A DNA stretch of 64,000 bases from Salinibaculum sp. SYNS191 (GCF_037338445.1 NZ_CP147838.1:930001-994000); one strand, 5' to 3'. Counted from the first letter of the stretch, positions 9,607 through 18,393 are shown. Program-made: numbers and translations. The notes: generated from the sequence alone by a model not told the origin.

Positions 9607-9615
9607 CTTATAAAC
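9607..9615 (-). promoter_or_regulatory. TATA element for the uORF/phosphate transporter transcript
   Basis: Minus-strand GTTTATAAG is centred 27 bases upstream of the small upstream ORF at 9584 and about 107 bases upstream of the transporter ATG. Confidence 0.65.
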
Positions 9616-9675
9616 GTTCAGACACGAGCGGCGGAAACCGGCAGTGGCTTTATCCGCGCGTCAGTAGTCGGGGGT

Positions 9676-9909
9676 GTGTCACCGGAGGTAGAGCACACCG
9701 ACCCCGAGGGCGTCGACTACGGGTGGGTGATGCAGGTCACGTTCGTCACGACCATCGTCGTCGGCGCGCCCCTCGTGGCCGCGCTGTCGCTGACGCGCGA
9801 ACTCCCCACCTGGAGCGCCAGGGCCGGGTTCGCCATCCGCGTCGGGGCCGTCGTCTGGTTCCTCGTCGCCGTCGCCGTCTACCTCTACGCGCGGTCCCAG
9901 CAGACGTAG
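9676..9909 (+). CDS. small two-helix membrane protein, DUF5822 type
   Basis: The 77-residue protein begins with GTG. It has a short polar N-terminus (SPEVEHTDPEGVDYGWVMQ) and two membrane helices at about 19-40 and 51-71. The HTDPEGVDYGWVMQ segment is conserved in the haloarchaeal DUF5822 family as I recall it. A TATA-like CTTTATCC (9648-9655) is centred about 25 bases upstream and supports the GTG start. Function is unknown. Confidence 0.75.
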   Translation: MSPEVEHTDPEGVDYGWVMQVTFVTTIVVGAPLVAALSLTRELPTWSARAGFAIRVGAVVWFLVAVAVYLYARSQQT

Positions 9910-9910
9910 C

Positions 9911-10447
9911 TCAGCCGTCCAGACGGTCGGCCACGCCCTGGAAGGGGACGCCGGCTAGCTGTGCCGTGCGCCGGTCCCGTTGCGTGTCACCCACGAACAG
10001 CGTCTGGCCTGGCTGCGTGCCGAGCCCGCGAATCACCGCTAGCAGCGGCTCCGGGTCGGGCTTGTGCGCGTCGACGGTGTCACGGCCCACCAGCGCGCCG
10101 ACGTGGCCGTCCAGCCCGTGGACCTCCAGCGCGATGCGGCAGGCCGCCTCGGCGTTGAGCGAGCAGACCCCGACGGGCACGTCGTGCGGGAGAGCGTCCG
10201 CCAGTGGCAGGCGCGTCGACGTGCGCGCGCCCTCGCGCTCGTGGTCTTCGATGACGCTCTCGACTTTCCGTCGCAGCCCCTTCTCCTCGGCAGTCTCGAG
10301 CACGTCCCAGAGGTTCATCCCGTCCGTGTCGACGCCCCGGGCCGACAGCACGGCACCCGCCTCGGCCGTGACCTCGTCCCAGTCCACGTCCAGTTCGACG
10401 AGCGTCCCGTCGAGGTCGTACACCAGCGCATCGTACTCGACTGTCAC
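9911..10447 (-). CDS. HAD-superfamily hydrolase
   Basis: The 178-residue HAD protein has motif I DLDGTL (Asp11/Asp13), motif II near VCSLN, the motif III lysine in DAHKPDPEPLL, and motif IV VGDTQRD. These fit a phosphoglycolate-phosphatase-like phosphatase, but the substrate is not predictable. The GTG at 10447 (MTVEYDALVYDLDG) is chosen. An in-frame start at 10474 would add nine residues with no family match. It ends one base after the convergent DUF5822 stop. Confidence 0.87.
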   Translation of the reverse strand: MTVEYDALVYDLDGTLVELDVDWDEVTAEAGAVLSARGVDTDGMNLWDVLETAEEKGLRRKVESVIEDHEREGARTSTRLPLADALPHDVPVGVCSLNAEAACRIALEVHGLDGHVGALVGRDTVDAHKPDPEPLLAVIRGLGTQPGQTLFVGDTQRDRRTAQLAGVPFQGVADRLDG

Positions 10448-10496
10448 ACGACGTGGTAGGCAATCCCCCCGCAAATGTGTGTCGGCAGCCTCGCTC

Positions 10497-11627
10497 TCAG
10501 GACCGGTCCAGCATCTCGCGGGCGATGACGGTCTTCTGTATCTGTGTCGTTCCCTCGTAGATTGTCGTCACCTTCGCGTCGCGGTAGAACCGCTCGACGT
10601 CGCTCTCGACGTAGCCGTAGCCGCCGTGAATCTGGACCGCCTCGTTAGTCACGTCCATCGCCCCTTCACTGGCGAAGTACTTCGCCATGCTGGCGGCCAT
10701 CCGGGCGTCCTCGCCGCGGTCCATCCGCCGGGCCGCGTCGCGTGTCAGCAGTCGCCCCGCCTGCACGGTCGTCTGCATCTCCGCCAGTTTGTGCCGGATG
10801 CTCTGGATGTCGCTGATCGGCGCGTCGAACTGCTCGCGGTCCTGGGCGTACTCTATCGCCTCGTCCAGCGCCGCCTGCGCCAGGCCGACCGACTGCGCGG
10901 CGATGCCGACGCGCCCGCCGGAGAGAATCGACAGCGCCGCCGCCAGCCCGCGACCCTCCTCCGTGAGGCGGTGCTCCGCGGGAATCCGGACGCCGTCGAA
11001 GGTCAGGGCGGTGGTGTCGCTGGCGCGCAGGCCGAGTTTCTCCTCCGGCGGGCCGACGGTCAGGCCGTCGGCGTCCTTCGGGACGAGAAACTGCGTGATA
11101 GACTCCGGGTCGTCGGGGTCGGTCTTCGCGAAGACGACGGCGACGCCGCTGCGTTCGCCGTTGGTTATCCACTGTTTCTCGCCGTCGATGACGTACGCGT
11201 CGCCGTCGCGGTGCGCGACCGTCTCCATCTCCGCCGGGTTCGACCCGGCCTCGGGTTCCGAGAGCGCGAAGGCACCCACGGGACGGCCGGCCGCCATCTC
11301 CGGCAACCAGCGCTCGCGGACGTCCTCGCTGCCGAACTCGGCGATGCAGGACGTGGCAAGGGAGTGCACGGAGAGCGCAGTCGCGACCGCCAGCGACCCG
11401 TAGGCCAGTTCCTCGTTGACGATGGCGTAGGTCAGACGGTCCGCGTCGAAGCCGTCGTACTCGGCGGGGACGGTCAGGGCGGTCAAATCCAGGTCTGCCA
11501 GCGTGTCCCAGACGTCCTCGGGGAACGACTCCGCCGCGTCGGCATCCGCGGCGACGGGACGAATCTCCTCGACCGCGACCTCGCGGACGGTCTCGCGGAT
11601 GGCGGCCTGCTCGGGCGAAAGCTCCAT
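10497..11627 (-). CDS. acyl-CoA dehydrogenase
   Basis: The 376-residue flavoprotein has the ACAD order: helical N domain, flavin-contact segment GAFALSEPEAGSNPA, middle beta domain with WITNGERS, and a C-terminal helical domain with IHGGYGY. The catalytic-base segment is IYEGTTQIQK (Glu). Such enzymes oxidise acyl-CoA to enoyl-CoA and pass electrons to ETF. The ATG at 11627 (MELSPEQAAI) is preferred; the upstream in-frame start adds residues not seen in the family. Chain-length specificity is not predictable. Confidence 0.95.
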   Translation of the reverse strand: MELSPEQAAIRETVREVAVEEIRPVAADADAAESFPEDVWDTLADLDLTALTVPAEYDGFDADRLTYAIVNEELAYGSLAVATALSVHSLATSCIAEFGSEDVRERWLPEMAAGRPVGAFALSEPEAGSNPAEMETVAHRDGDAYVIDGEKQWITNGERSGVAVVFAKTDPDDPESITQFLVPKDADGLTVGPPEEKLGLRASDTTALTFDGVRIPAEHRLTEEGRGLAAALSILSGGRVGIAAQSVGLAQAALDEAIEYAQDREQFDAPISDIQSIRHKLAEMQTTVQAGRLLTRDAARRMDRGEDARMAASMAKYFASEGAMDVTNEAVQIHGGYGYVESDVERFYRDAKVTTIYEGTTQIQKTVIAREMLDRS

Positions 11628-11686
11628 GGGTCGAGTTACCGCGGCGCGGGGAAAAATCGTCCGGCGGGTCTGCACCGGGCCGCCGG

Positions 11687-12874
11687 TCAGTTCTCGCCGC
11701 GGAGGAAGGCCACGACGTCTTCGGCGTCGGCGTCAAGGCCGCCAGCCTGTGCCGTCGTCGGGCCGCCGCCACCGCCGCCGCCGAACTCCGCGGTGACGCT
11801 GTCGACCACCTGGCTCGCGTCGACGTCCCCGTCGGTGGCCACCGCGAGGTAGGTCCCCTCCTCGCCGACCAGCGCGACCACGTCCGCCGTCTGGTCGACG
11901 AGCCGTCCGGCGAACTCCACGAGCGCGTTGGCGTCCGTCGTCGGCACGCTGCCGGCCAGCCAGGCGTGGCCGTCGCGGGAGACCGTCGCGCCCTCCAGGT
12001 CCGACAGCCGCGCCGAGATGACCTGCTCGCGGAGGTCCTGCACCTGCTCGGTCAGCGACTCGTGTTCCTCCACGAGTCGGTCGACGGCCCCGTCCAGTTC
12101 CGCCGGGGGCACATCCAGGGCGGCACTGGCGCGCCGGGCCGCGGCGTGGTCTTCGGCCCGGCGTTCGATGGCGACCGGCCCGACGGCGAACTCCACGCGC
12201 GTCAGCCCCTCGCCGGGGTTCGAGCGGTCCAGCACCGTCACGGGTCCGATTTCGCGTGTGTTACTGACGTGCGTGCCCCCGCAGACGGCGGTGTCCCAGC
12301 CCTCGATTTCGACGACGCGGACCGACTCCTGACCCGCGACGGCCTCCGTCGTCGTCGTGGCGACGTCGTCGCTACCCAGCGCCGCCGCGCGCGGGCGCTG
12401 CTCCCAGGTCACGGGCAGCGAGTCCCAGACGGCGCGGTTGACCAGCCGCTCCAGTTCGACGAGCACGTCGTCGTCGACCGTGGTCGGCGTGTCGAGGTCG
12501 ATGCGGACCTTCTCCTCGCCGATGCCGAAGCCGCCGTAACCGAGGTCGTCGCAGACCCGCCGTGCCGCGCCGTAGAGCGCGTGGCTGGCGGTGTGGGCCC
12601 GCATACAGTAGGTCCGGAAGTCGCGGTCGACAGCGGCGGCGACGGTGTCACCGGCCGCGAAATCCGGCACAGCGGCGAGCGTGTGGCGAATCTCGCCGTC
12701 GACGGACTGGACGTCGACGACCTCGCGCTCGCCGATGACGCCGCGGTCGGCGGGCTGCCCGCCGCCCTGCGGGTAGAAGTACGTCTCGTCGAGGACGACC
12801 TGGCGGTCCTCGACGCGCTGGACGGTCGCAGAGAAGTCGGTGACCTCGGGGTCGGCCGCTGCGGGCGCAGTCAT
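11687..12874 (-). CDS. AlaX-type alanyl-tRNA editing protein with DHHA1 domain
   Basis: The 395-residue protein resembles the C-terminal half of alanyl-tRNA synthetase. It has an N-terminal barrel with YFYPQGGGQPADRG, then the editing zinc site HTASH plus CGGTH, a coiled-coil-like helix, and a C-terminal DHHA1 domain with GGGGGGGPTTAQAGG. Free-standing AlaX proteins deacylate Ser- or Gly-mischarged tRNA-Ala. The GGGGGG-type glycine loop is normal for DHHA1. An ATG at 12877 is three bases upstream and equally possible. Confidence 0.9.
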   Translation of the reverse strand: MTAPAAADPEVTDFSATVQRVEDRQVVLDETYFYPQGGGQPADRGVIGEREVVDVQSVDGEIRHTLAAVPDFAAGDTVAAAVDRDFRTYCMRAHTASHALYGAARRVCDDLGYGGFGIGEEKVRIDLDTPTTVDDDVLVELERLVNRAVWDSLPVTWEQRPRAAALGSDDVATTTTEAVAGQESVRVVEIEGWDTAVCGGTHVSNTREIGPVTVLDRSNPGEGLTRVEFAVGPVAIERRAEDHAAARRASAALDVPPAELDGAVDRLVEEHESLTEQVQDLREQVISARLSDLEGATVSRDGHAWLAGSVPTTDANALVEFAGRLVDQTADVVALVGEEGTYLAVATDGDVDASQVVDSVTAEFGGGGGGGPTTAQAGGLDADAEDVVAFLRGEN

Positions 12875-12907
12875 CACCGCCCACGAGGAGCTCTCGGGGG
12901 AAAGTCG

Positions 12908-13405
12908 CTACGCCTCGGCGAGTTCGACGTCGAGGTACTCCTCGACGGCGGCGACAACGGACCCGCCGACGTTGGCCTGTGTGGCGCGTCCCTGTTCGAG
13001 CGCGAGCAGGTCGGCCTCGTCGACGCCGAGTTCCTCGGCGAGTTCCCCGCGCTGGAGTCCCGCGTCCTGGCGGGCCTGCGTGAGGCGTTCGCCGTAGTCC
13101 TTCACGAGGTAGGGGAGCTGGTCGTCCTCGTAGTCCGCGCCGGACTCCCAGTGAGAGGCGTCGCCCTGCTGGGCGTCGTGCATCCGCGCGGTGTTCTGAG
13201 CGGCGCGCTTGCGGCGCTCTCGCTCGTCCGGGTCGTCGCTGGCCGACGTCGTCTTCGCGGTGTCGTCGTGTTCGGCGCAGTCGGGGCAGACCTCAAGCTG
13301 AGCACCCGCGACGTTGACCGTACGCAGGTCGGCGTCGGACGCACCGCAGAGTTCGCAGCTCTCGCCGGCACCACTCCCCCCGCTACCGGTCGAGTATTTT
13401 GCCAT
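12908..13405 (-). CDS. multiprotein bridging factor 1 (MBF1-like)
   Basis: The 165-residue protein has an N-terminal zinc ribbon (CELC ... CPDC) and a linker with charged repeats. A Cro-type helix-turn-helix at about 105-150 contains GERLTQARQDAGLQRGELAE. This is archaeal MBF1, thought to bridge TBP to regulators or act at the ribosome in stress. The ATG at 13405 gives MAKYSTGSG, the usual MBF1 start. An in-frame extension to 13540 would run into the tRNA-Leu gene on the other strand and is rejected. Confidence 0.93.
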   Translation of the reverse strand: MAKYSTGSGGSGAGESCELCGASDADLRTVNVAGAQLEVCPDCAEHDDTAKTTSASDDPDERERRKRAAQNTARMHDAQQGDASHWESGADYEDDQLPYLVKDYGERLTQARQDAGLQRGELAEELGVDEADLLALEQGRATQANVGGSVVAAVEEYLDVELAEA

Positions 13406-13516
13406 GGGGGGGCTTACAGACTCACCGTATTGAAACGTCCGTTTTTCTGGCGCGTCGCAAACGAAAGCGCTTTTACCCAAACGTTGGATAGAACGCAATG
13501 CACACAGACGCGCCGT

Positions 13517-13601
<85 letters not shown>

Positions 13602-14149
13602 CTGCTTCCACAAGCCGCGGGGTGCTAGCGGCACTCCAGGGCGAGTGGAGAAGTGCGGGTGCGTTCCCTACCAGGGATTCAGCACCCACGCAAACTTCCT
13701 ACCGAGACTACTTCACCAGCCACAGCAGCGGTAACCACCGGAGGTATCGCCCGTCTGCAGAGCCTGCTGCGGCCCGACGTCGGCAGTTCCAGCGCGAAGT
13801 CGACGACCGACTATTATCAAATATGAAAATACAGCCAGTGCATTTATTACCCTCAAATTACACTTCTTCGATAGGCACCGCAAGGTGCCAGTGCCACCCC
13901 ACCACCCACCCCACCCACCCTTTCCACGAACTACTTGCCGAGTGGCAACAGCGGGTCTGAGGCGGGTTTCGGCCGCATGCAACGGAACGAGTGTCGTGAC
14001 CGGGCTCACCCCGACACCGTCCGCGCGCGGTCCGCCCCACCGGACATCCGGCGTCCCTGCGGTCGACAGACTCCGCTAGCAGTATCAGCCGTGAGATCAG
14101 AACAGGAGAGAGGGAGACGAACAGACAGCGGCAGACCCGAGTGGGGGAG
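13602..14149. other. 548-base intergenic region between tRNA-Leu and sdhA
   Basis: No convincing protein gene is present; the open frames lack family resemblance and normal composition. It holds a hairpin at 13653-13691 and an AT-rich pocket at about 13808-13865 with a TATA-like CATTTATTA at 13841-13849. A GGCACC-GCAA-GGTGCC hairpin lies at 13874-13889. A C-tract at 13897-13920 is a G-quadruplex motif on the minus strand, the sdh transcript strand. Neither the SRP RNA helix-8 consensus nor RNase P core motifs were found. Confidence 0.6.
13841..13920 (+). ncRNA. possible small RNA: TATA, GNRA hairpin and C-tract
   Basis: A TATA-like CATTTATTA (13841-13849) predicts a start near 13871. Immediately after comes a perfect 6-bp stem with a GCAA tetraloop (13874-13889), a GNRA loop that forms as such only on the plus strand. 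It is followed by a C/A tract to 13920. No ORF follows at a suitable place. The idea is inferred from spacing and structure only. Confidence 0.3.
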
Positions 14150-15976
14150 TTAGTAGGAACGTTCTTTCGGCTCGTAGGTCTGCTCGAAGCCCTCCAGGAT
14201 GACGGGCTTGTAGTAGAGGTGCGGGTTGCCGTCGTTCCACTGGAGCATCGTGTGCTTGAGCCACTCGTCGTCCTTGCGCTCCTGGTGTTTCTTGCGCCAG
14301 TGCGCGCCGCGGAACTCCTCGCGGGCCAGCGCGCCCAGCGTGATGGCCTCGGCGAGGTCGATGATGTTGCGCGTCTCGATGGTGTGGATGAGGTCCGTGT
14401 TGAAGGTGCGCGAGGGGTCGGAGACGCCGACGTGCTGGTACTGCTCGCGGGCCTCGCGGATGTCCTCCAGGGCCTGCTTGAGGTTGTCCTCCTCGCGGAA
14501 CACGTTGACGTTGGCCGTCATCGACTCCTGGATGTCGTCGCGGACCTCCGCGTGGTTGATGCCGTCCCGTTCCAGGAGCATCTCGATGCGCTCCTTCTCG
14601 CGTTCGACCGCGTGCTCGATGACCGCATCGGCGTCGACCATCGCGCCGTCGGCGGCCACGTCTTCGTCACTGGCGTCGATAGCGCCCGGCGCGACGGGCG
14701 TGTCGACGTCGCCGTCCTCGGACATGGCCGAGGGGCCGACGGGAATCTGTGCCTCGGCCAGGTCCTTGTCGGCCGCGTGGCGACCGGCCTGCGCGCCGAA
14801 GACCAGCAGTTCCGGCAACGCGTTGCCGCCGAGGCGGTTCGCGCCGTGCATGGAGACGCAGGCACACTCGCCGGCCGCGTAGAGGCCGTCGATGCAGGTC
14901 TCGCCGTTCTCGTCCGTCTCGATGCCGCCCATCGCGTAGTGCTGGCCGGGCTTGACCGGCATCGGTTCTTCGAGGCCGTCGACGCCCTCGAAGTCCTCTG
15001 CGAGGTGGAGGATGTTCTCCAGACGGTCGAGGATGCGCTCCTCGCCGAGGTGGCGCATGTCCAGGTGGACGTACTCGTCCTCGATGCCGCGGCCCTCGTT
15101 GACCTCGGTGAGTTCGGCCCGCGAGACGACGTCGCGGGAGGCGAGTTCGCCGTCGTTGTTCGCGTACCCGTACTCGAACATCAGGCGCTCCTCCTCGTCG
15201 TTGTAGAGGATGCCCCCTTCGCCACGGACCCCCTCGGAGATGAGCACGCCAGTGGAGGGGAGTGTGGTCGGGTGGAACTGGATGAACTCCATGTCTTCGA
15301 TGGGGACGCCCGCGCGGTAGGCCATCGCCGGGCCGTCGCCGGTGTTGGCGACGGCGTTGGTGGTGTGCTCGAAGACCTGCCCGAGGCCGCCCGTCGCCAG
15401 GATGACGCCGCCGGTGGCGTGGAAGCCGGCGATCTCGCCGGACTTGATGTCGTAGGCCACGCAGCCGTGACACTCCCGCTGTTCCGGGTCGTCGTGGTCG
15501 GTGACGGCCAGGTTCGTGACGTACCACTCGTCGTAGACCTCGATGCCCCGCTTGACGACCTGCTCGTACATCGTGTGCAGCAGGTGGTGACCGGTCTCGG
15601 CACCTGCGTAGGTCGTCCGCGGGAAGGAGAGGCCGCCGAAGGGGCGCTGGGAGACCTTGCCGTCCTCCTCGCGGGAGAAGGGCATGCCCCAGTGTTCGAG
15701 CTGGATGACCTCCTCGGGGGCCTCCTGTGCGAAGGTGTCCACCGCGGGGGCGTCGCTCAGGTAGTCGGCCCCCTTCATCGTGTCGTAGGCGTGGAGGTCC
15801 CAGGAGTCCTCCTCGTGGAGTGCGGCGTTGATGCCACCCTCGGCCGCGCCCGTGTGACTGCGCACCGGGTGGAGCTTCGTCACGAGGGCGACATCGGCCC
15901 CTTCCTCGTGCGCTGCAATCGCCGCGCGAAGGCCAGCGCCGCCAGCGCCGACCACGATAACGTCGTGTTCGTACAT
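14150..15976 (-). CDS. sdhA: succinate dehydrogenase flavoprotein subunit
   Basis: The 608-residue catalytic subunit of complex II oxidises succinate to fumarate. The FAD-binding fold is at the start (VVGAGGAGLRAA). The covalent-FAD histidine is His41 in RSHTGAAEGG. The substrate-site segments HGANRLGGNALPE and the capping-domain arginine regions are present, and the C-terminus has the usual REEFRGAHWR. It is the last gene of sdhCDBA, separated from sdhB by 163 bases. Those contain a weak TATA-like element about 28 bases before the ATG, so sdhA may also have its own start site. Confidence 0.97.
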   Translation of the reverse strand: MYEHDVIVVGAGGAGLRAAIAAHEEGADVALVTKLHPVRSHTGAAEGGINAALHEEDSWDLHAYDTMKGADYLSDAPAVDTFAQEAPEEVIQLEHWGMPFSREEDGKVSQRPFGGLSFPRTTYAGAETGHHLLHTMYEQVVKRGIEVYDEWYVTNLAVTDHDDPEQRECHGCVAYDIKSGEIAGFHATGGVILATGGLGQVFEHTTNAVANTGDGPAMAYRAGVPIEDMEFIQFHPTTLPSTGVLISEGVRGEGGILYNDEEERLMFEYGYANNDGELASRDVVSRAELTEVNEGRGIEDEYVHLDMRHLGEERILDRLENILHLAEDFEGVDGLEEPMPVKPGQHYAMGGIETDENGETCIDGLYAAGECACVSMHGANRLGGNALPELLVFGAQAGRHAADKDLAEAQIPVGPSAMSEDGDVDTPVAPGAIDASDEDVAADGAMVDADAVIEHAVEREKERIEMLLERDGINHAEVRDDIQESMTANVNVFREEDNLKQALEDIREAREQYQHVGVSDPSRTFNTDLIHTIETRNIIDLAEAITLGALAREEFRGAHWRKKHQERKDDEWLKHTMLQWNDGNPHLYYKPVILEGFEQTYEPKERSY

Positions 15977-16139
15977 AGTTGAAGGGTTGACTGTAACGTT
16001 CTAATGGTTCCGGTTGACAGGCAGCGTCCCGTCTCCCGGTCGTACTGCGGTCTCAGGACCGAGCGAAGTAAATTCTTGCGTCGTGCGTGCGCGACCCACG
16101 AAGCAATCACGGCATCGGGACGAAAAGGAGCGACCGTCG

Positions 16140-17015
16140 CTACCAGAACTTGAGGTTGTTCTTGACCGACTCCCGCTTGAGTTCCTGGATGTGCTCGGTG
16201 AGCGGGATGTCCTTCGGGCAGACCTCGGTACAGGAGAACTGGGTCTGGCAGCGCCAGACGCCGTGTTCCTGCTCGATGATGCGGAGCCGTTCCTGCTTGC
16301 GGTCCTCGCCCTCCCGTTCGTCCATCGCGAAGCGGTAGGCCTTGTTGATGGCCGCCGGGCCGAGGTACTCGTTGTCGCCCGCGGCGATGTTACACGAGGA
16401 CATGCACGCGCCACACCAGATACACCGCGTCGCCATCTTGACGTACTCGCGGTTCTCCGGCGTCTGGCGCTGCTCTGCGAGTTCGCCCTCGGGCAGGTCG
16501 TCGGGGTCGAAGTACGGCTCGACGGCGTGCATCTGGTCGTAGAAGTGCTGCATGTCGACGACCAGGTCCTTGACGACCTCCTGGTGGGGCAGCGGCTCGA
16601 TGCGGATGGGGTCGTCTAGGTCGCCTAGCTGGGTCTTGCAGCCCAGGCGCTGGCGGCCGTTGACGAAGAGGGCGTCGGAGCCACAGACGGCCTGCCGGCA
16701 GGAGTGCCGGAAGGTCAGCGACGAGTCGTACTGGTCGCGCGCGTAGATGAGCGCGTCGAGGATGGTCATCCCCTTGTGGTACGGGACGACGAAGTCGTCG
16801 AAGCGGGGTTCCTCCTTGCCCTCGACCTCGGGGTCGTAGCGGAAGACCTTCAGCCGGCGGGTGTTCTCGGCATCGTCGAGTTCCGCCTCGACGCGGCGCT
16901 CGCGCTCGGCGGCCCGCTCGCGTTTCAGTTCGCGGCGGCGGTCGCCGGGGGTCTCCTCTCGCTCCTGTTCGACCTCTTCGGTTTCGGTCTCTGTTGTCGT
17001 TTCGAGGGTACTCAT
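16140..17015 (-). CDS. sdhB: succinate dehydrogenase iron-sulfur subunit
   Basis: The 291-residue subunit passes electrons from FAD to quinone. The [2Fe-2S] site is Cys106, Cys111, Asp114 and Cys126; aspartate is the third ligand, as in E. coli SdhB. The second domain has CIWCGACMSSC (Cys198/201/204/208), and Cys256, Cys262 and Cys266 complete the [4Fe-4S] and [3Fe-4S] sites. An N-terminal charged extension of about 55 residues (Glu/Arg-rich) precedes the usual start. The ATG follows the sdhD stop by one base. Confidence 0.97.
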   Translation of the reverse strand: MSTLETTTETETEEVEQEREETPGDRRRELKRERAAERERRVEAELDDAENTRRLKVFRYDPEVEGKEEPRFDDFVVPYHKGMTILDALIYARDQYDSSLTFRHSCRQAVCGSDALFVNGRQRLGCKTQLGDLDDPIRIEPLPHQEVVKDLVVDMQHFYDQMHAVEPYFDPDDLPEGELAEQRQTPENREYVKMATRCIWCGACMSSCNIAAGDNEYLGPAAINKAYRFAMDEREGEDRKQERLRIIEQEHGVWRCQTQFSCTEVCPKDIPLTEHIQELKRESVKNNLKFW

Positions 17016-17016
17016 G

Positions 17017-17382
17017 TTAGATCAGGTTGGTCATTGCGATTGCGACGCGGGTTCCCTGGACGACGAGCAACACGCCGGCAAGCGCCAGCACGCCGCCGAC
17101 GACGCGCTTGCGGGTGCCGCTGATGCCCATGTTGACCAGGGCGTTGTAGACGCCGTTGACGCCGTGGAACGTGGCCGTCACGAGGAACAGCCACATCGTC
17201 GCGAAGTAGCCGATCTGACTCATCCGGATGTTCGTCCCGGCGAAGGACACCTCGGCGGCGTGGTTGACGAAGTGGAGCAGGACGAAGTGGAAGGCGAGCA
17301 CGCCGATGAGGAACACGGCGGTCAGGCGCTGGAACAGCCAGCGGCGGCCCCCGCGCTCGAACGAGGAGTAGTGTTCCGCCAT
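17017..17382 (-). CDS. sdhD: succinate dehydrogenase membrane anchor
   Basis: The 121-residue protein has three membrane helices (about 19-38, 50-75, 95-117) and His residues in HFVLLHFVNH and ATFHGVNG suited to haem or quinone binding. It begins with an ATG overlapping the sdhC stop (TGATG) and ends one base before sdhB, which shows tight translational coupling. The position in sdhCDBA and the FHGVNGVYN segment identify it. Confidence 0.92.
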   Translation of the reverse strand: MAEHYSSFERGGRRWLFQRLTAVFLIGVLAFHFVLLHFVNHAAEVSFAGTNIRMSQIGYFATMWLFLVTATFHGVNGVYNALVNMGISGTRKRVVGGVLALAGVLLVVQGTRVAIAMTNLI

Positions 17383-17804
17383 CAGATGGCACCTCCCAGG
17401 AACGTCGGGATGCTCGCGACGACGATTGCGCCCGTCAGCACCAGCGACGCGTAGAAGCTCTTGTCCTGGACCTCCAGCCCCAGTCCCAGGTCCACGAAGA
17501 GCAGGCGGATGCCGTTGAGGATGTGGAAGACGGCCACGGCGAGCAGGCCGACTTCGAGGAACCGCACGATGAGCAGGTCCTCCAGCCCCCGCAGCGTCGT
17601 CGTGTACAGGTCGGTCTGGCCGGCGACCGCGCTACTCGCCGGGTCGACGCCGATAGAGGTGCTCAGTACGGCGATGTGTGTGAAGAGGTAGCCGACGAGC
17701 ACCCAGCCGGTGAACTTGTGGAAAATCCAGGCCCACATCCCGGCCGAGAACTCCCGCCACCGTCCGAAGTCTTCGACGGTGCCTCGGTCGTACGATTGGC
17801 TCAT
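17382..17804 (-). CDS. sdhC: succinate dehydrogenase cytochrome b subunit
   Basis: The 140-residue protein has three helices. [19 protein letters not shown] carries the conserved SdhC histidines, and [15 protein letters not shown] lies in the second half. ATG 17804 ([13 protein letters not shown]) is chosen since a TATA element is 26 bases upstream (17826-17834), while the longer frame to 17924 would cross it. It is the first gene of the operon. Confidence 0.93.
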   Translation of the reverse strand: MSQSYDRGTVEDFGRWREFSAGMWAWIFHKFTGWVLVGYLFTHIAVLSTSIGVDPASSAVAGQTDLYTTTLRGLEDLLIVRFLEVGLLAVAVFHILNGIRLLFVDLGLGLEVQDKSFYASLVLTGAIVVASIPTFLGGAI

Positions 17805-17825
17805 ATGAACGGCCTTAGTGTGCGG

Positions 17826-17834
17826 GCAAATAGT
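17826..17834 (-). promoter_or_regulatory. TATA element of the sdhCDBA operon
   Basis: Minus-strand ACTATTTGC is centred about 26 bases upstream of the sdhC ATG. Confidence 0.6.
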
Positions 17835-17958
17835 AGTTACTACACGCGCCCACGAGCGAGCGCGTCCGAACGCGGCCGTCTCGCGCCGTCTACGGCGGTG
17901 AAAAGCGGTCTGACAGCACCTCACACGCTGCCGGGCGAACGGGGGCCGCGAGCGCCGG

Positions 17959-18393
17959 TCAGGCCCGCGGGAAGAGCACGAGCGAGTCCCAGGTCATCAC
18001 CGTCTCGCCGTCGTCGCGGACCGTTTCGAGGTGGGACTCGACGACGCCGCGGTCGCCGTCCCACGGCTCCTTGTCGGTCGTCCGGACCTCGATGGAGAGG
18101 ACGTCACCGGGCCGGACCGGGCGCAGCCAGCGCAGCGACTCCAGCCCGGGCGAGCCCATCGCCCCCGACTCGTTGAGGTAGTTGTCCACAAGCAGGCGCA
18201 TGCTGATGGAGGCGGTGTGCCAGCCGCTGGCGACGAGGCTGCCGAACATCGAGTTGCGGGCGGCGTCGGGGTCCGTGTGGAACGGCTGCGGGTCGTACTT
18301 CTCGGCGAAGTCCACGATCTCCTCTCGCGTGACCTCGTAGGAACCGAACGAACGGGTCTCGCCGACCGTCACGTCCTCGTAGTACTCGTCCAT
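17959..18393 (-). CDS. MaoC-like (R)-hydratase
   Basis: The 144-residue hot-dog-fold protein has the hydratase-2 catalytic motif in [13 protein letters not shown] (Asp and His), followed by [12 protein letters not shown]. MaoC-type enzymes hydrate enoyl-CoA to (R)-3-hydroxyacyl-CoA. In haloarchaea some serve polyhydroxyalkanoate synthesis and others mesaconyl-CoA chemistry. No phaC or mutase partner is adjacent, so the substrate is open. Confidence 0.9.
   Translation of the reverse strand: MDEYYEDVTVGETRSFGSYEVTREEIVDFAEKYDPQPFHTDPDAARNSMFGSLVASGWHTASISMRLLVDNYLNESGAMGSPGLESLRWLRPVRPGDVLSIEVRTTDKEPWDGDRGVVESHLETVRDDGETVMTWDSLVLFPRA

Noticed and set aside
13685..13692. CCCACGCA repeated after tRNA-Leu, as in an integration attachment site
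   Set aside because: Only eight bases match the tRNA 3' end, at 93 bases distance, and no integrase or foreign genes lie between.
13602..14149. SRP RNA or RNase P RNA in the gap after tRNA-Leu
   Set aside because: The helix-8 consensus of SRP RNA and the conserved core motifs of RNase P RNA are not found.
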